Positions 32,866-41,527 are shown, counted from the first letter of the stretch. The stretch: DNA of 64,000 nucleotides from JADZEM01 sp046328125 (GCA_046328125.1 JAXLXF010000005.1:124001-188000), one strand, 5' to 3'. Numbers and translations are program-made. Notes: a model not told the origin generated them from the letters alone.

Positions 32866-34170
32866 TCACCCTTGCACGACGCGCACGATCCGCCGCCGCC
32901 CGACCTGGAGCAGCGCGCCGTCCTCGACGGTCACCTGCGAGGCCGGGTCGGGCTGGCGCTCGCCGTTCAGCGAGACCGCCCCGCCGATCACTAGCCGCCG
33001 CGCCTCGCCCCGGCTGCTCGCCAGACCCGCCACGACCAGCAGGTCGAGCAGGCTGACTGGCCGCCTCAGCCACGCATCCGAGACCGTCACCACAGGCACG
33101 TCATCAGGCAGCTCCCGCCGGCTGAAGCGGGCCAGGAACCCCTCGTCAGCCGCGTGTGCCGCCTCCGGGCCGTGAAAACTCCACACGATCTCGCGCGCCA
33201 GCCGCCGCTTCACGTCGCGTGGGTTGACCGTGCCGGCCGCGAGTTGCTCCCGGATCGCGACGATCTCCTCGTCCGGCACGTCCGTGACCAGCTCGAAGTA
33301 CGTCGCCATCACATTGTCTGGCAGCGACATCACCTTCCCGAACATCTCGCCCGGCTCGTCTACGATGGGGATGGCGTTGCCGAGGCTCTTGCTCATCTTC
33401 TGGGCGCCGTCCGTCCCGACCAGCAGCGGCACCGTCACGATCTGTTGTGGTGGCTGGCCGGCCGCCGCCTGGATCTCGCGTCCCAGCAGGAGGTTGAACG
33501 TCTGGTCGGTCCCGCCCAGCTCCACGTCCGCTCGCACCTCGACGGAGTCTTGCGCCTGGAGCAGTGGGTACAGCAGCTCGACGACCGCCAGCGGCTGTCC
33601 GGCCTCGAAGCGGGCACGGAAGTCGTCGCGCGCCAGCAGCTGGGCGACGGTCGTGGTGGCGGCCAGACGGAACACGTGCTCCAGGGAGAAGCTGCCGTAC
33701 CACTCGCTCTGCCAGCGGATCTCGACACCTTCGCGGTCCAGCACGCGAAACAGCTGGTCGGTGTAGGTGCGCGCGTTCGCCTCGACCTCGGCGTGCGTCA
33801 GCATCCGCCGCGTTGCCGAGCGGCCGGTCGGGTCGCCGATCTGGGCCGTCCAGTCCCCGACGATGATGACGATAGTGTGCCCAAGCTCCTGGAACTGGCG
33901 CAGCTTGCGGAAGCAGACAGTGTGCCCCAGATGCAGGTCCGTCGAGCTCGGGTCCACGCCGAACTTGATCCGGAGCGGGCGCTCGGTGGTCTGGAGCGAG
34001 CGATGAAGGTCGTCTGCGCGGATCATCTCGGCGGTGCCGCGCTGGAGCAGCCGGGCGAGCTCCGCCTCGCGTGGCCTCCGGATCGAGGGGCCGGGCGGGG
34101 TATCGGATGGTGCGTCTGTACGGCGCTCGTGCGGCGCGACGCCTGTAGGCACGCCTGTAGGAGTGTGCAT
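32866..34170 (-). CDS. tyrS: tyrosyl-tRNA synthetase
   Basis: This 434-residue class Ic synthetase charges tRNA-Tyr. The HIGH-type motif is DLHLGHTV (near residue 80), and KMSKS is exact (QKMSKSLGN near 258). A C-terminal S4 RNA-binding domain is present (VSLLDLLVVAGLASSRGEARRLVIGG). The N-terminal 40 residues are a Pro/Thr-rich extension with a PTGV duplication. AAGGA lies upstream of ATG 34170. A hairpin terminator and a Tyr-rich leader peptide lie between it and the rsm22-type gene, suggesting control by tyrosine or charged-tRNA supply. Confidence 0.95.
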   Translation of the reverse strand: MHTPTGVPTGVAPHERRTDAPSDTPPGPSIRRPREAELARLLQRGTAEMIRADDLHRSLQTTERPLRIKFGVDPSSTDLHLGHTVCFRKLRQFQELGHTIVIIVGDWTAQIGDPTGRSATRRMLTHAEVEANARTYTDQLFRVLDREGVEIRWQSEWYGSFSLEHVFRLAATTTVAQLLARDDFRARFEAGQPLAVVELLYPLLQAQDSVEVRADVELGGTDQTFNLLLGREIQAAAGQPPQQIVTVPLLVGTDGAQKMSKSLGNAIPIVDEPGEMFGKVMSLPDNVMATYFELVTDVPDEEIVAIREQLAAGTVNPRDVKRRLAREIVWSFHGPEAAHAADEGFLARFSRRELPDDVPVVTVSDAWLRRPVSLLDLLVVAGLASSRGEARRLVIGGAVSLNGERQPDPASQVTVEDGALLQVGRRRIVRVVQG

Positions 34171-34204
34171 CGGGGGAGTCCTTCCTGCCCGCCGGCTCGC
34201 GGGC

Positions 34205-34235
34205 GCACAAGAAAGCGGAGGCTCTCACCTCCGCT
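34205..34235 (-). terminator. intrinsic terminator/attenuator in the tyrS leader
   Basis: On the minus strand AGCGGAGG and CCTCCGCT form an 8-bp stem with a 6-base loop (34214-34235), followed by TTTCTTGTG. It lies 31 bases after the leader-peptide stop and 35 bases before the tyrS start, where a transcription attenuator would be expected. Confidence 0.65.
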
Positions 34236-34265
34236 CGCCCTACGAGTCCGGTGTCGGTCAGGTCG

Positions 34266-34358
34266 CTACACGGCGTACGCCCTCGCGCCCGGCCGCCCCA
34301 CTCGCAGGGCGCGCCGGTACGGATACACGCGGTAGCTGCAAACTGACACTCGCATCAT
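34266..34358 (-). CDS. Tyr-rich leader peptide of tyrS
   Basis: This short frame of 30 codons runs from ATG 34358 to TAG 34266 and encodes MMRVSVCSYRVYPYRR...AYAV. Four of 30 residues are Tyr, three of them within six codons (positions 9, 12 and 14). The start overlaps the stop of the rsm22-type gene (ATGA), allowing coupled translation. A TATACT -10 box (34364-34369) would place a transcription start almost on the ATG, allowing a leaderless one as well. The terminator follows 31 bases after the stop. I infer ribosome-stalling attenuation in response to low Tyr-tRNA. A chance open frame cannot be excluded, and I could not define the alternative antiterminator. Confidence 0.5.
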   Translation of the reverse strand: MMRVSVCSYRVYPYRRALRVGRPGARAYAV

Positions 34359-35362
34359 GACGCAGTATAGTCGAAGCTCTCACCCCAGCGGACCTTGCGG
34401 GCCTGTCTGAATGCGGCGGCGTCGCTCTTGGTGACCGCCACACTCCGCACTCCGTCCGGCATGCACAGCTCCAGATGGATCAGCCGTGGCCGCACCTGGG
34501 GATGGCGCAGCACTCTGGATCCCGCCCGTGCAGTCACGCCTCGGGAGATCGCCACGTACGAGAATTTCTCGTCCTCGTGCCCGAGTGCGCCCCCTTTCGC
34601 GGCGCGGTGGGTTGCCGTCCGCGCGAGCCTGACCGCCATGTGGCACCAGTCCTGGCCGCCCAGCGGGCACGGCTCGTCGTGCGGGCAGGGCGCGGTCACG
34701 AAGCCGCCGGAGGCGATCAGCAGCTCGCGCGCCCGCATCACCCGCGCGTAACCCTCAGGCGTGCCCGGCTCGACGATCAGCGTCAGGCCATCTGGCGCCG
34801 CGGTGGCCTCCCAGGCTCGCTCGACAGCGCGGTCGCGGCTTGCCCCGTCGAGCTCACCCAGCACGTACGCCATCACCACAAGGTCATACGGCCCGCCGGG
34901 CGCTGGCTCGGTCACGCTGCCCCGGGTCCAACTGGCCTCGCGCACAACCGCCCATCCTGCCGACCGCGCGAGCTCCTGGCCGGTCTCGATCATGCGCCCT
35001 TCGGCTTCGACAGCGGTCGCCTTTGTCAGCGACGGCCAGACCGAGGCCGCGCTCCAGGTGGCGGTGCCCGGCCCGGCCCCCAGGTCGAGCAGCGTGCGCG
35101 GCGACCAATCGGGGCGGAGCTCGCGGACCGCCTCGAGCGCTGCCGAGACAGCGGCGTATGTCGCGGGCATGCGCGCCGCCAGGTAGGCGACGATGTCGGC
35201 CTGGGTCCGCGCCACGGGCGCTCGGCGCTCGCGCTTCTCCCGGTATCGCTCGGTCAACTCGGCGCTGGCACGCGCCAGGTCTCGGACCGAGATGCCTGCC
35301 AGCAGCCGCTCGACCCCGTCTGCCAACTCCCTGGGCAGCTCACCAGTCATGGCAGCTGCCAT
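34355..35362 (-). CDS. Rsm22-type methyltransferase-like protein (ribosomal small subunit)
   Basis: This 335-residue protein shows LLDLGAGPGTATWSAASVWP (SAM-binding motif, about residues 91-110), YDLVVMAYVLGEL, and a Cys-rich block CPHDEPCPLGGQDWCH (near residues 225-240) that in Rsm22 relatives is thought to hold an Fe-S cluster. KFSYVAISRG follows. Eukaryotic homologues act in mitochondrial small-subunit assembly; the bacterial role is not settled. It lies 21 bases after the nuclease-like gene and overlaps the tyrS leader peptide. The start could be ATG 35362 or 35350. Confidence 0.85.
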   Translation of the reverse strand: MAAAMTGELPRELADGVERLLAGISVRDLARASAELTERYREKRERRAPVARTQADIVAYLAARMPATYAAVSAALEAVRELRPDWSPRTLLDLGAGPGTATWSAASVWPSLTKATAVEAEGRMIETGQELARSAGWAVVREASWTRGSVTEPAPGGPYDLVVMAYVLGELDGASRDRAVERAWEATAAPDGLTLIVEPGTPEGYARVMRARELLIASGGFVTAPCPHDEPCPLGGQDWCHMAVRLARTATHRAAKGGALGHEDEKFSYVAISRGVTARAGSRVLRHPQVRPRLIHLELCMPDGVRSVAVTKSDAAAFRQARKVRWGESFDYTAS

Positions 35363-35383
35363 ACAGCCCGTTCGGCCGGAAGC

Positions 35384-35998
35384 TCACTCGTCCGCGTCGG
35401 CGAAGTCGCTCAGGTCGATCTTGATCTCGTTGACGCGAGCTAGCTTCAGATCGTGCCCCAGCTCGACGTCGAAGGTGAACGGGAGTCGCTCGTCGACAGT
35501 CCAGTCAATGCGATCCGTCTTCCCCCGGAAGTTGAGCTGCACGTCGATGGATGCAGTTCCGCGAACGTGGGCTCCCATGCGACGGACGCTGACCGCGTCG
35601 ATGTACACGTGCGACACGCCTTGAAAGCAGGTGTTCGCCGAAAGCTCCTCCACTGCCGGCGGAAGCTTTTCGAGGAAGTGGCTTGCCAGGGCCTCTTTCA
35701 ATCCTTCGACCGCGACCTCTATTTCGTGCGGAGGATTCACAACCACGAGTCTGAAGCCCGATACGCCAGCCTCGATCGCAGCCTCGCGCAGTCGAGCGAG
35801 CTCGTCACCACTCTCCTTGAGTCGTGATCGGGCCTTGACTTCATAGACTAAGAGCTCACCGTTCCGTTGAGCTGACAAGTCGAAGGTTTCGTTTCCGACT
35901 GTCGCTTCACGTTCGACCTGATAACCCTCGCGATGCAACTCGTCGATCAAATCCTCAACCTTCGCTGCCTCCAGGTAGTCTGCTGCTGGTGCTCTCAT
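35384..35998 (-). CDS. PD-(D/E)XK-like putative nuclease
   Basis: This 204-residue protein of unknown function has an N-terminal half that reads like a restriction-endonuclease fold: an early helix (AAKVEDLIDELHREGY), then ETFDLSAQRNGELLVYEVKAR with the Asp and the E-x-K pair spaced as in the PD-(D/E)XK core. The C-terminal half is beta-rich (GTASIDVQLNFRGKTDRIDW) and could bind substrate or a partner. Base composition is visibly less G+C-rich than the neighbours, with more A/T-ending codons. It lies 7 bases after the RusA-like gene, so the two are probably one unit. Horizontal transfer is likely. Confidence 0.6.
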   Translation of the reverse strand: MRAPAADYLEAAKVEDLIDELHREGYQVEREATVGNETFDLSAQRNGELLVYEVKARSRLKESGDELARLREAAIEAGVSGFRLVVVNPPHEIEVAVEGLKEALASHFLEKLPPAVEELSANTCFQGVSHVYIDAVSVRRMGAHVRGTASIDVQLNFRGKTDRIDWTVDERLPFTFDVELGHDLKLARVNEIKIDLSDFADADE

Positions 35999-36005
35999 CG
36001 GCGTT

Positions 36006-36431
36006 TCACCTCACCGGACCAAATGCGACCGCGGCATCGGTGACCGGTCCAATCTCAATGTACAAGACATGTCGTTCAACACCGAGGAGACCTCGGAGAT
36101 CGTCCTGAACCCCCATCGACGGAACCTTCAACAGGTCAACCTCGAAGTCTCCGGCCGCGGAGGCAACCGTCCGGATCGACAGGCAGCGATCGATCTCATC
36201 GTCGTTTGCGAACACGATTCCCTTCAGCGCGTCCAGGATCCGCTTGGGGACGTTGTCAGCATCCACATCGTCATGCTCGCGTCGCGCCCGAAACCAGACG
36301 ATCCGCGCATAGAGCGGACCCTCCAGTTGGCTCGCACCTTGAACCCTCGCAGCTTCCTGAAGTCGCTGCGTGTACCATCGACTCTGTTGAGGCCGAGCAT
36401 TCGACGACACTGGTTTGAGCGCCACAACCAT
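36006..36431 (-). CDS. RusA-like Holliday junction resolvase family protein
   Basis: This protein has about 141 residues from ATG 36431; GTG 36461 would overlap a TATAGT -10 box. It begins VALKPVSSNARPQQSRWYTQ and carries DVDADNVPKRILDALKGIVFAN followed by DDEIDR. This is the RusA pattern, in which clustered Asp residues bind Mg at four-way DNA junctions. The C-terminal part departs from RusA. It leads a two-gene unit with the nuclease-like protein and shares its lower G+C. Phage and mobile-element links are common for RusA, but no other phage gene is near. Confidence 0.65.
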   Translation of the reverse strand: MVVALKPVSSNARPQQSRWYTQRLQEAARVQGASQLEGPLYARIVWFRARREHDDVDADNVPKRILDALKGIVFANDDEIDRCLSIRTVASAAGDFEVDLLKVPSMGVQDDLRGLLGVERHVLYIEIGPVTDAAVAFGPVR

Positions 36432-36507
36432 GGCGAAGCTCGCGGGTGCGGGCACAGTCACTATAGATCACACTTCTCGCAACCGGTCAGCTGGGCCAAG
36501 GTTCACG

Positions 36508-37605
36508 TCAGAATGTCTCGGAGGCGACCTTCTCGGCCTCCTTCAGGTCGACGGGGAATCCCAGGCCGGGGCCGGTCGGGGCGTGGACGTATCCCTCGCT
36601 ATCCACGCGGATCGGTGCGAGATAGACGCCCGGGTAGATCTCGCTGTCGAAGCAGCCCTCAGGGGTTGCCTGCTCGTAATAGTCGCAGTTGGTGATCGCG
36701 AGGCCGACGTGCAGGCTGGCGGTGCCGCCTCCGAAGTCGTGCGGCTCCATCTTCATGTGGTTCGCCTCGGCCAACGCCGCCAGCTTCATCAGGTCCGTGA
36801 TCCCAAACGAGGCCGGACCAGCCATGATGTCCATGCAGCGGCCCTCGATCATGGCGGCGTACTCGTGGATGTCCTCCACCTTGTCCGCCGAGCGGATCTG
36901 GACCACCTGGCACTCGCGGGTCAGCTGGGCCAGCCCGACCAGATCGGTCTTCGGCAGCGGGTCTTCGAACCACCAGAACCCCAGCTCGTCTAGCGCCCGA
37001 CCCATCCGCAGCGCCTCGTCGCGCGTGTACGGGGCCGGGTAGACCAGCGTGTCGATCATCAGCGTGAAGTCGTCGCCGACCGCCTTCCGGACCTTGTAGA
37101 CCAGTCTGAGATCGTCCTCGAGATTGCAGTACGGATGCAGCTTGACGGCCTTGAAGCCGGCCTCCTTGCAGCGCAGCGTCGTCTCGACGAACCGCTCGTC
37201 CGAGTTGTGGTGGATGGTGGAGCCGTACGCCAGGATCTTCTCGCGGGTCGCCCCGAGCAGCTTGTAGATCGGCTTGTCGAACGCCTTGCCGGCGATGTCC
37301 CAGAGGCCATAGTCCAGCACCCCGAGGATGCGCTGCGGCCAGGTGAACCGCCGCCGGAGCACGTTGGCGATCTTGCCCCGGTCGAACGGATCTTGGCCCT
37401 CGATGTGCTCGCGGGCTGAGGCCCAGCGCCGGGCCAGCTCTCGGGCGTTGCTCGCCTCGGTCGAGACGACCCCCTCGATCCCCTCGTCTGTCGAGATGAT
37501 GGCGATGCCGTTCTGGCGCGATTTGGAGACGACGTACTCAGGGACTTCCTGATGGTGGTTCTCGCGTGGGGCCAGAATCAGGACGCGCAGGCCAGTGATC
37601 TTCAT
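36508..37605 (-). CDS. mandelate racemase/muconate-lactonizing family enzyme
   Basis: This 365-residue enolase-superfamily protein starts at ATG 37605; the frame stays open far upstream but that is chance. The capping domain is N-terminal. The barrel shows AVKLHP, MIDT (first metal Asp), WWFEDPLP (second metal Glu) and EPHDFGGG (late His). The third metal position, usually a Glu, reads IRSADKV, so that ligand may be an Asp or missing. Such enzymes dehydrate or epimerise sugar acids. The start overlaps the DapA-family stop (ATGA), which supports a sugar-acid dehydratase plus aldolase pathway. Confidence 0.85.
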   Translation of the reverse strand: MKITGLRVLILAPRENHHQEVPEYVVSKSRQNGIAIISTDEGIEGVVSTEASNARELARRWASAREHIEGQDPFDRGKIANVLRRRFTWPQRILGVLDYGLWDIAGKAFDKPIYKLLGATREKILAYGSTIHHNSDERFVETTLRCKEAGFKAVKLHPYCNLEDDLRLVYKVRKAVGDDFTLMIDTLVYPAPYTRDEALRMGRALDELGFWWFEDPLPKTDLVGLAQLTRECQVVQIRSADKVEDIHEYAAMIEGRCMDIMAGPASFGITDLMKLAALAEANHMKMEPHDFGGGTASLHVGLAITNCDYYEQATPEGCFDSEIYPGVYLAPIRVDSEGYVHAPTGPGLGFPVDLKEAEKVASETF

Positions 37606-38543
37606 CGTGTCGCTCCCGCCAACGTGCCAGTTGGGATCAGATCCGGCGCGGCCAGACCCAGCGCCCAGGTGATCTCGGCGTGGTCGTGCGCGTCCAGCTC
37701 GCGGTCCGGCTTGCGTGTGACCGTCGTGCGGAAGACGCCGCGCCGCCGCAGCACTTCCTTCGCCACCTTCAGCCCGATCGATCCCCAGTGCGTCTGGGCC
37801 GGCAGCTGCCGCGCGAATGCCGCTCGGGCGCCGGCCTCGTCGCCGGCCAGGAGCAGGTTGTAGACCTTCACCTGGGCGTCCACGAGCTGACAGCCGGACA
37901 TCAGGCCGCAGGCGCCCCGCTGGAGCTCGTCCACCAGCGCCCGCCCGCCTGAGCCGCCGAAGACGCCGTCCAGTGTGTCGCCGGCCACGGCCAGCAGCTC
38001 CGAGATGCGGTGGGTGCTCGGCAGTGTTTCCTCTTTGACGTAGCGGATGGCCGGCACCGCCTGCGCCAGCTTCACCACGGCGTCTGCGCGCATCGGCACG
38101 CCAACCTGCCCACCGACGTTCTGGAGCACGACCGGCAGGCCGTCCGCCGCCTCGGCGATGCGCGAGTAGTAGTCGAGCACGCCGTCCGTCCCGAGCGGCA
38201 CCACGTAGGGCGGCATCGCGATGACGCCGGCCGCGCCGGTGGCTCGCGCGTGGCGGGTCAGGCCGACCGCCGCACTCGTCACAGGCGCCGCCGTGCCGAT
38301 GACGACGGGCACCCGGCCGGCCGCCCGATCGACGACGACCTCGGCCAGCCGCCTGCGCTCGTCGTCGGCTAGCAGGAAGAACTCGCTCGTGTTGACCGGC
38401 GTGACGATCCCGTGGGCGCCGGCTGCGATGACGAAGTCCACCTCGCGGCGGAGGCTCTCCTCGTCGAGCGAGCTGTCCTCGGCGAACGGCGTCAAAAGAA
38501 TGGTGAAGATGCCGCGCCATCGTTCGGCCGCTCGATCTGCCAT
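37602..38543 (-). CDS. DapA/NanA-family aldolase or dehydratase
   Basis: This 313-residue class I aldolase-fold protein carries the Schiff-base Lys in IRYVKEETLPS (near residue 165) and the Tyr in MPPYVVPLG. GGxGG-type sequence VFGGSGGRALVDEL marks the second half. ATG 38543 follows GGAGGGAG. Coupling to the enolase-superfamily gene suggests 2-keto-3-deoxy sugar acid metabolism rather than lysine synthesis. The product after aldol cleavage or dehydration is not predictable. Confidence 0.85.
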   Translation of the reverse strand: MADRAAERWRGIFTILLTPFAEDSSLDEESLRREVDFVIAAGAHGIVTPVNTSEFFLLADDERRRLAEVVVDRAAGRVPVVIGTAAPVTSAAVGLTRHARATGAAGVIAMPPYVVPLGTDGVLDYYSRIAEAADGLPVVLQNVGGQVGVPMRADAVVKLAQAVPAIRYVKEETLPSTHRISELLAVAGDTLDGVFGGSGGRALVDELQRGACGLMSGCQLVDAQVKVYNLLLAGDEAGARAAFARQLPAQTHWGSIGLKVAKEVLRRRGVFRTTVTRKPDRELDAHDHAEITWALGLAAPDLIPTGTLAGATR

Positions 38544-38690
38544 CACGCGCTCCCTCCAGCGCCCTCGGACATGGTGACTCCGGGCGCTCGTCATTGGCGA
38601 CGACGTTCGACCCGCCACAATCGGCGATGCGCAGCGGGACGTACCGGCATCTTCTCACTCGGCGGCCCGCCCCGGCGAGCCTGACGCACG

Positions 38691-38725
38691 ACGAGGCCGG
38701 TGCGCCATCGACGCACCGGCCTCGT
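38691..38725. terminator. 14-bp terminator hairpin
   Basis: ACGAGGCCGGTGCG and CGCACCGGCCTCGT pair perfectly around a 7-base loop, followed on the minus strand by CGTCAGGCTC. It lies between the ABC binding-protein gene (stop 38756) and the DapA-family gene, on their common strand, so it ends the binding-protein transcript. Confidence 0.75.
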
Positions 38726-38755
38726 GTGAACGGCTGACGCTCTACATGCTGGGCG

Positions 38756-40555
38756 TCAGGCGTCGAGGGTCCAATCGGGGAAGTAGCGGATCAGATCCTG
38801 CCGCTTCGGCCCCCACTTCAGCTTCGGCGAGATGCCGTGCACGAAGTTGAGACCGAACAGCGGGATGAACACGTTCTGGTCGTAGACCTCCTTCCAGAGG
38901 TCCGCGAACGCCTTCTGGCGCGCATCACCGCTGAGCCCGAGCGCTTTCTGGAACTTGTCAGTCCAGGCCTGGTCGCACCACTGCGCGTTGACCCCGCCAC
39001 ACTGGAAGTAGTTGAGCATCGCGCGCGAGGAGTCGAGGACCGGGTCGCTGACCGAGGTCAACTGGAGGTCGGAGCGGCCTTCGCCCGGCTTGACCGCCCG
39101 CAGCAGCGTTCGCCACTGCCCGACCTCCAACGACTTGATCGAGACCTTCAGGCCGGTCTGGCTGATCTGGTCCGCGACCAGCTCGTTCACCTCGCCAACC
39201 CGTGGGAAGACGCCGTTTCGGCTGATCAGCTCGATCGACTGACCGGCCGCGCCGGCCTGCTGAATCAGCGACTTCGCCTTCGCGACGTCGTACGGGTACT
39301 CCTTCAGCTCCTTGTTGAAGCCGACCGACGACTTCCGGACCATCATGCCGTTCAGCGGCTCGGCCACCTCGCCAAACAGGGCGTCGATCATCCCCTTGCG
39401 GTCAACCGACATGTTGATCGCCTGCCGGACCTGCAAGTTTTTGAGGATCGGGTGCTCGGGGTTCATCCGGATGCCGACCGACTCGCCGGTCAGCTCGATC
39501 ATGCTGTTGCCCAGCTTCTTGGCGTCCTCTGGGCTGAGGAGCGTCGCGAGCTGGACCTCGCCGGCCTGGAGCATGCTCGCCCGGACCACCGCCTCGTTGC
39601 GGAACAGGATCTTGATCTCGCCGATGGTCGGCTTGGGCGTGCCCCAGTACTCGTCGTTCGCCTTCAGGAGGAAGTGGCTCGACCGCTGGTACTCGGCCAG
39701 CTTGTACGGCCCGGTTCCGATCGCCTCGGTGACGCCGCCGTCCTTCGGCGTGCCGGCGATCCACTTCGGCGCCGGAATCGGGATCTTCACCGCCCGACTC
39801 GGGAAGATCGCATCGACCGCCTTCGTCGTGATGTCGACGGTCATGTCGTCGACCTTCGTGGCGGTCGCGCCGCCCAGGCCGTACTCGTCGATGCCCTGGC
39901 CCGGCCGCGACGGGTCCGTCACGTTGGCGACCATCGCGACGATGGCGTCGGCGTTGAACGGCTCGCCGTTATGGAACTTGATCCCGGAGCGCAGCTTGAA
40001 GCGCCAGGTCCGCGGATCGGCCTGCTGGGTGTAGCTCTCGGCCAGCTTCGGGACGATCTTCGGCTCGCCAGACGACCAGTCGCGGGCGGTCAGGGCGTCG
40101 TAGACGTTGCCCAGCACGAAGTAGGCGTTGTCGGTGGTGGCATCCTTCGGGGTGATCGTGTCAGGCTCCGACTCGATCACCATGACGAGCGAGCCCTTCG
40201 CCGCGCCGCCTGGCTTGGCCGCCGCCGGGGCCGTCTGGGCGGCGGCCGTCGGCTTTGCTGCTTCAGCCGGCTTCGCGGCCTCGGCAGGCTTGGCCGCGGC
40301 CGCTGGTGCGGTTGTGGCGGCCGGCGCGGCCGGCTTGGCCGCTTCCGTTGGCTTGGCGGCTTCGGCCGGCTTGGCCGGCTCCGCTGGTTTCGCTGGCGCG
40401 GATGGTGCCTGCGGCGTGCACGCCGCGAGTAGGCCGGCAACGCCGGCGAGGGTGATACCGTACGCGAGAAACTCTCGTCGGGTTGACCGACGGCTCGCCG
40501 GAGCGTCAGACGCTCGGCCGCTACGCTTCTGCCGCATCGTGGGTCGCCACGCCAT
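38756..40555 (-). CDS. ABC transporter solute-binding lipoprotein (family 5, peptide/nickel type)
   Basis: The protein has 599 residues from ATG 40555 (GGGGAGG upstream). The N-terminus has a twin-arginine signal (STRREFLAYG) and lipobox (LLAAC), so it should be exported folded and anchored by lipid. A 70-residue Ala/Pro/Lys linker (AAKPAEAAKP repeats) follows. The family 5 domain starts at SLVMVIESEPDTITP and includes WRFKLRSGIKFHNGEPFNAD. It should bind oligopeptides, nickel or similar ligands. No permease or ATPase gene is adjacent, so it works with a transporter encoded elsewhere. Confidence 0.92.
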   Translation of the reverse strand: MAWRPTMRQKRSGRASDAPASRRSTRREFLAYGITLAGVAGLLAACTPQAPSAPAKPAEPAKPAEAAKPTEAAKPAAPAATTAPAAAAKPAEAAKPAEAAKPTAAAQTAPAAAKPGGAAKGSLVMVIESEPDTITPKDATTDNAYFVLGNVYDALTARDWSSGEPKIVPKLAESYTQQADPRTWRFKLRSGIKFHNGEPFNADAIVAMVANVTDPSRPGQGIDEYGLGGATATKVDDMTVDITTKAVDAIFPSRAVKIPIPAPKWIAGTPKDGGVTEAIGTGPYKLAEYQRSSHFLLKANDEYWGTPKPTIGEIKILFRNEAVVRASMLQAGEVQLATLLSPEDAKKLGNSMIELTGESVGIRMNPEHPILKNLQVRQAINMSVDRKGMIDALFGEVAEPLNGMMVRKSSVGFNKELKEYPYDVAKAKSLIQQAGAAGQSIELISRNGVFPRVGEVNELVADQISQTGLKVSIKSLEVGQWRTLLRAVKPGEGRSDLQLTSVSDPVLDSSRAMLNYFQCGGVNAQWCDQAWTDKFQKALGLSGDARQKAFADLWKEVYDQNVFIPLFGLNFVHGISPKLKWGPKRQDLIRYFPDWTLDA

Positions 40556-40745
40556 CGTGAGCCTCCCCAAACCCCTCGTGAATCAGAACGAGACCGTGAA
40601 CGAGTAGGAGGAGCGGATCCACCCCGCTACCTTCGCATGGGCACGCTAAACCGTTTCTACCCTCCCCAAAGACGTACCGCCACATATTCCGACAAAGGGA
40701 TCATGAAGTCAACTGATACTCGACGATCGCCGGATGTGGGAGCGT

Positions 40746-40855
40746 CCGTGGACTGAAGTCCACGTCTACAATCAGCTGTCGCTCCGCGACCGGTGGGCGT
40801 GCTCCCGGCGTCGCAGCGCGACGGCATGACGGTAGGCCGGGCTTTCAAACCCCGA
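40746..40855. repeat. family C element, copy 4 (right end degraded)
   Basis: The left end CCGTGGACTGAAGTCCACG and inner hairpins (GTCGCTCCGCGAC; GCGTCGCAGCGCGACGC) are intact. The right end reads GTAGGCCGGGCTTTCAAACC in place of GTAGACGTGGGTTTCAACCC. It sits in the 349-base gap between the binding protein and the receiver gene; the rest of the gap shows nothing I recognise. Confidence 0.8.
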
Positions 40856-40904
40856 CGTGGCGCGCCGGGGGCGCGTGGACGCATGTTCAGACGAGGCGCC
40901 GGCT

Positions 40905-41333
40905 TTACTCTGGCCTGCGGTGCTGGCGTTCGCCCCGGTCCAGCGCCGTCGCCACCTTCTCCAGGAGCGTGTCCAGGTCGAACGGCTTGGTCAGCACGTC
41001 GATCCCGTACAGGTCGAACATCTCCTGGTGCGACTGTAGCTCCCGCACCGCCGCCGAACAGACGATCGTCGGGATCGGCTTTGTCTTCGGGTCCAGCGTC
41101 AGGCACTCCAGGATCGTCCAGCCCGCCTCCTGTCCGTCGATCCGGATGTCCAGGATCACCGCGTCCGGCAGCTGGTCCCTGACGAACTGGTACGCTCGGT
41201 TCCCCTCGCGGCACACTTCGACGTCGTACTCGCCAAGCTCGCTCAGTAGCTCGGACATCAGCGTCAGGAAGTCCGTGTCGTCGTTGATCACGACGATCCG
41301 CGGCCGACGTGCGCTCCGCTTCTCCCCACCCAT
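40905..41333 (-). CDS. single-domain response regulator
   Basis: This 142-residue CheY-like receiver has no output domain. It has the acidic pair INDDTD, phospho-Asp D62 in VILDIRID, the Ser in VCSAAV and the Lys in LTKPFD. It should relay phosphate by protein contact. No kinase is adjacent; the nearest is the hybrid kinase 15 kb away. Confidence 0.9.
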   Translation of the reverse strand: MGGEKRSARRPRIVVINDDTDFLTLMSELLSELGEYDVEVCREGNRAYQFVRDQLPDAVILDIRIDGQEAGWTILECLTLDPKTKPIPTIVCSAAVRELQSHQEMFDLYGIDVLTKPFDLDTLLEKVATALDRGERQHRRPE

Positions 41334-41527
41334 GCTTCACCCCACTCCTTCGTCGCGCCTCGCCCGCTTCCAGTAGCATCGTCTGTGCCCACCAGCCGCG
41401 TGACGCACGGTGAGCAGACCTGATGAACGCGGTCCACAGACTCGCAGGCATCCTGAACGTCCCGCCCATCCGGTCGCGACTCGGACCGCTCGCTGCCAGT
41501 GGCTGTGACTGAGAGACGGGAGCGCAC

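Noticed and set aside
34171..34360. T-box riboswitch ahead of tyrS
   Set aside because: No T-box consensus (GGGTGG-ACCGCG type) and no Stem I-like region could be found; the leader is too short.
35384..36431. Prophage remnant
   Set aside because: RusA suggests phage, but no integrase, capsid, terminase, lysis gene or attachment repeat was seen nearby.
36508..38658. One 716-residue protein covering the enolase and DapA genes
   Set aside because: The upstream part is the wrong frame of the DapA gene, is Arg/Gly-rich nonsense, and the enolase-type protein has a natural start at 37605.
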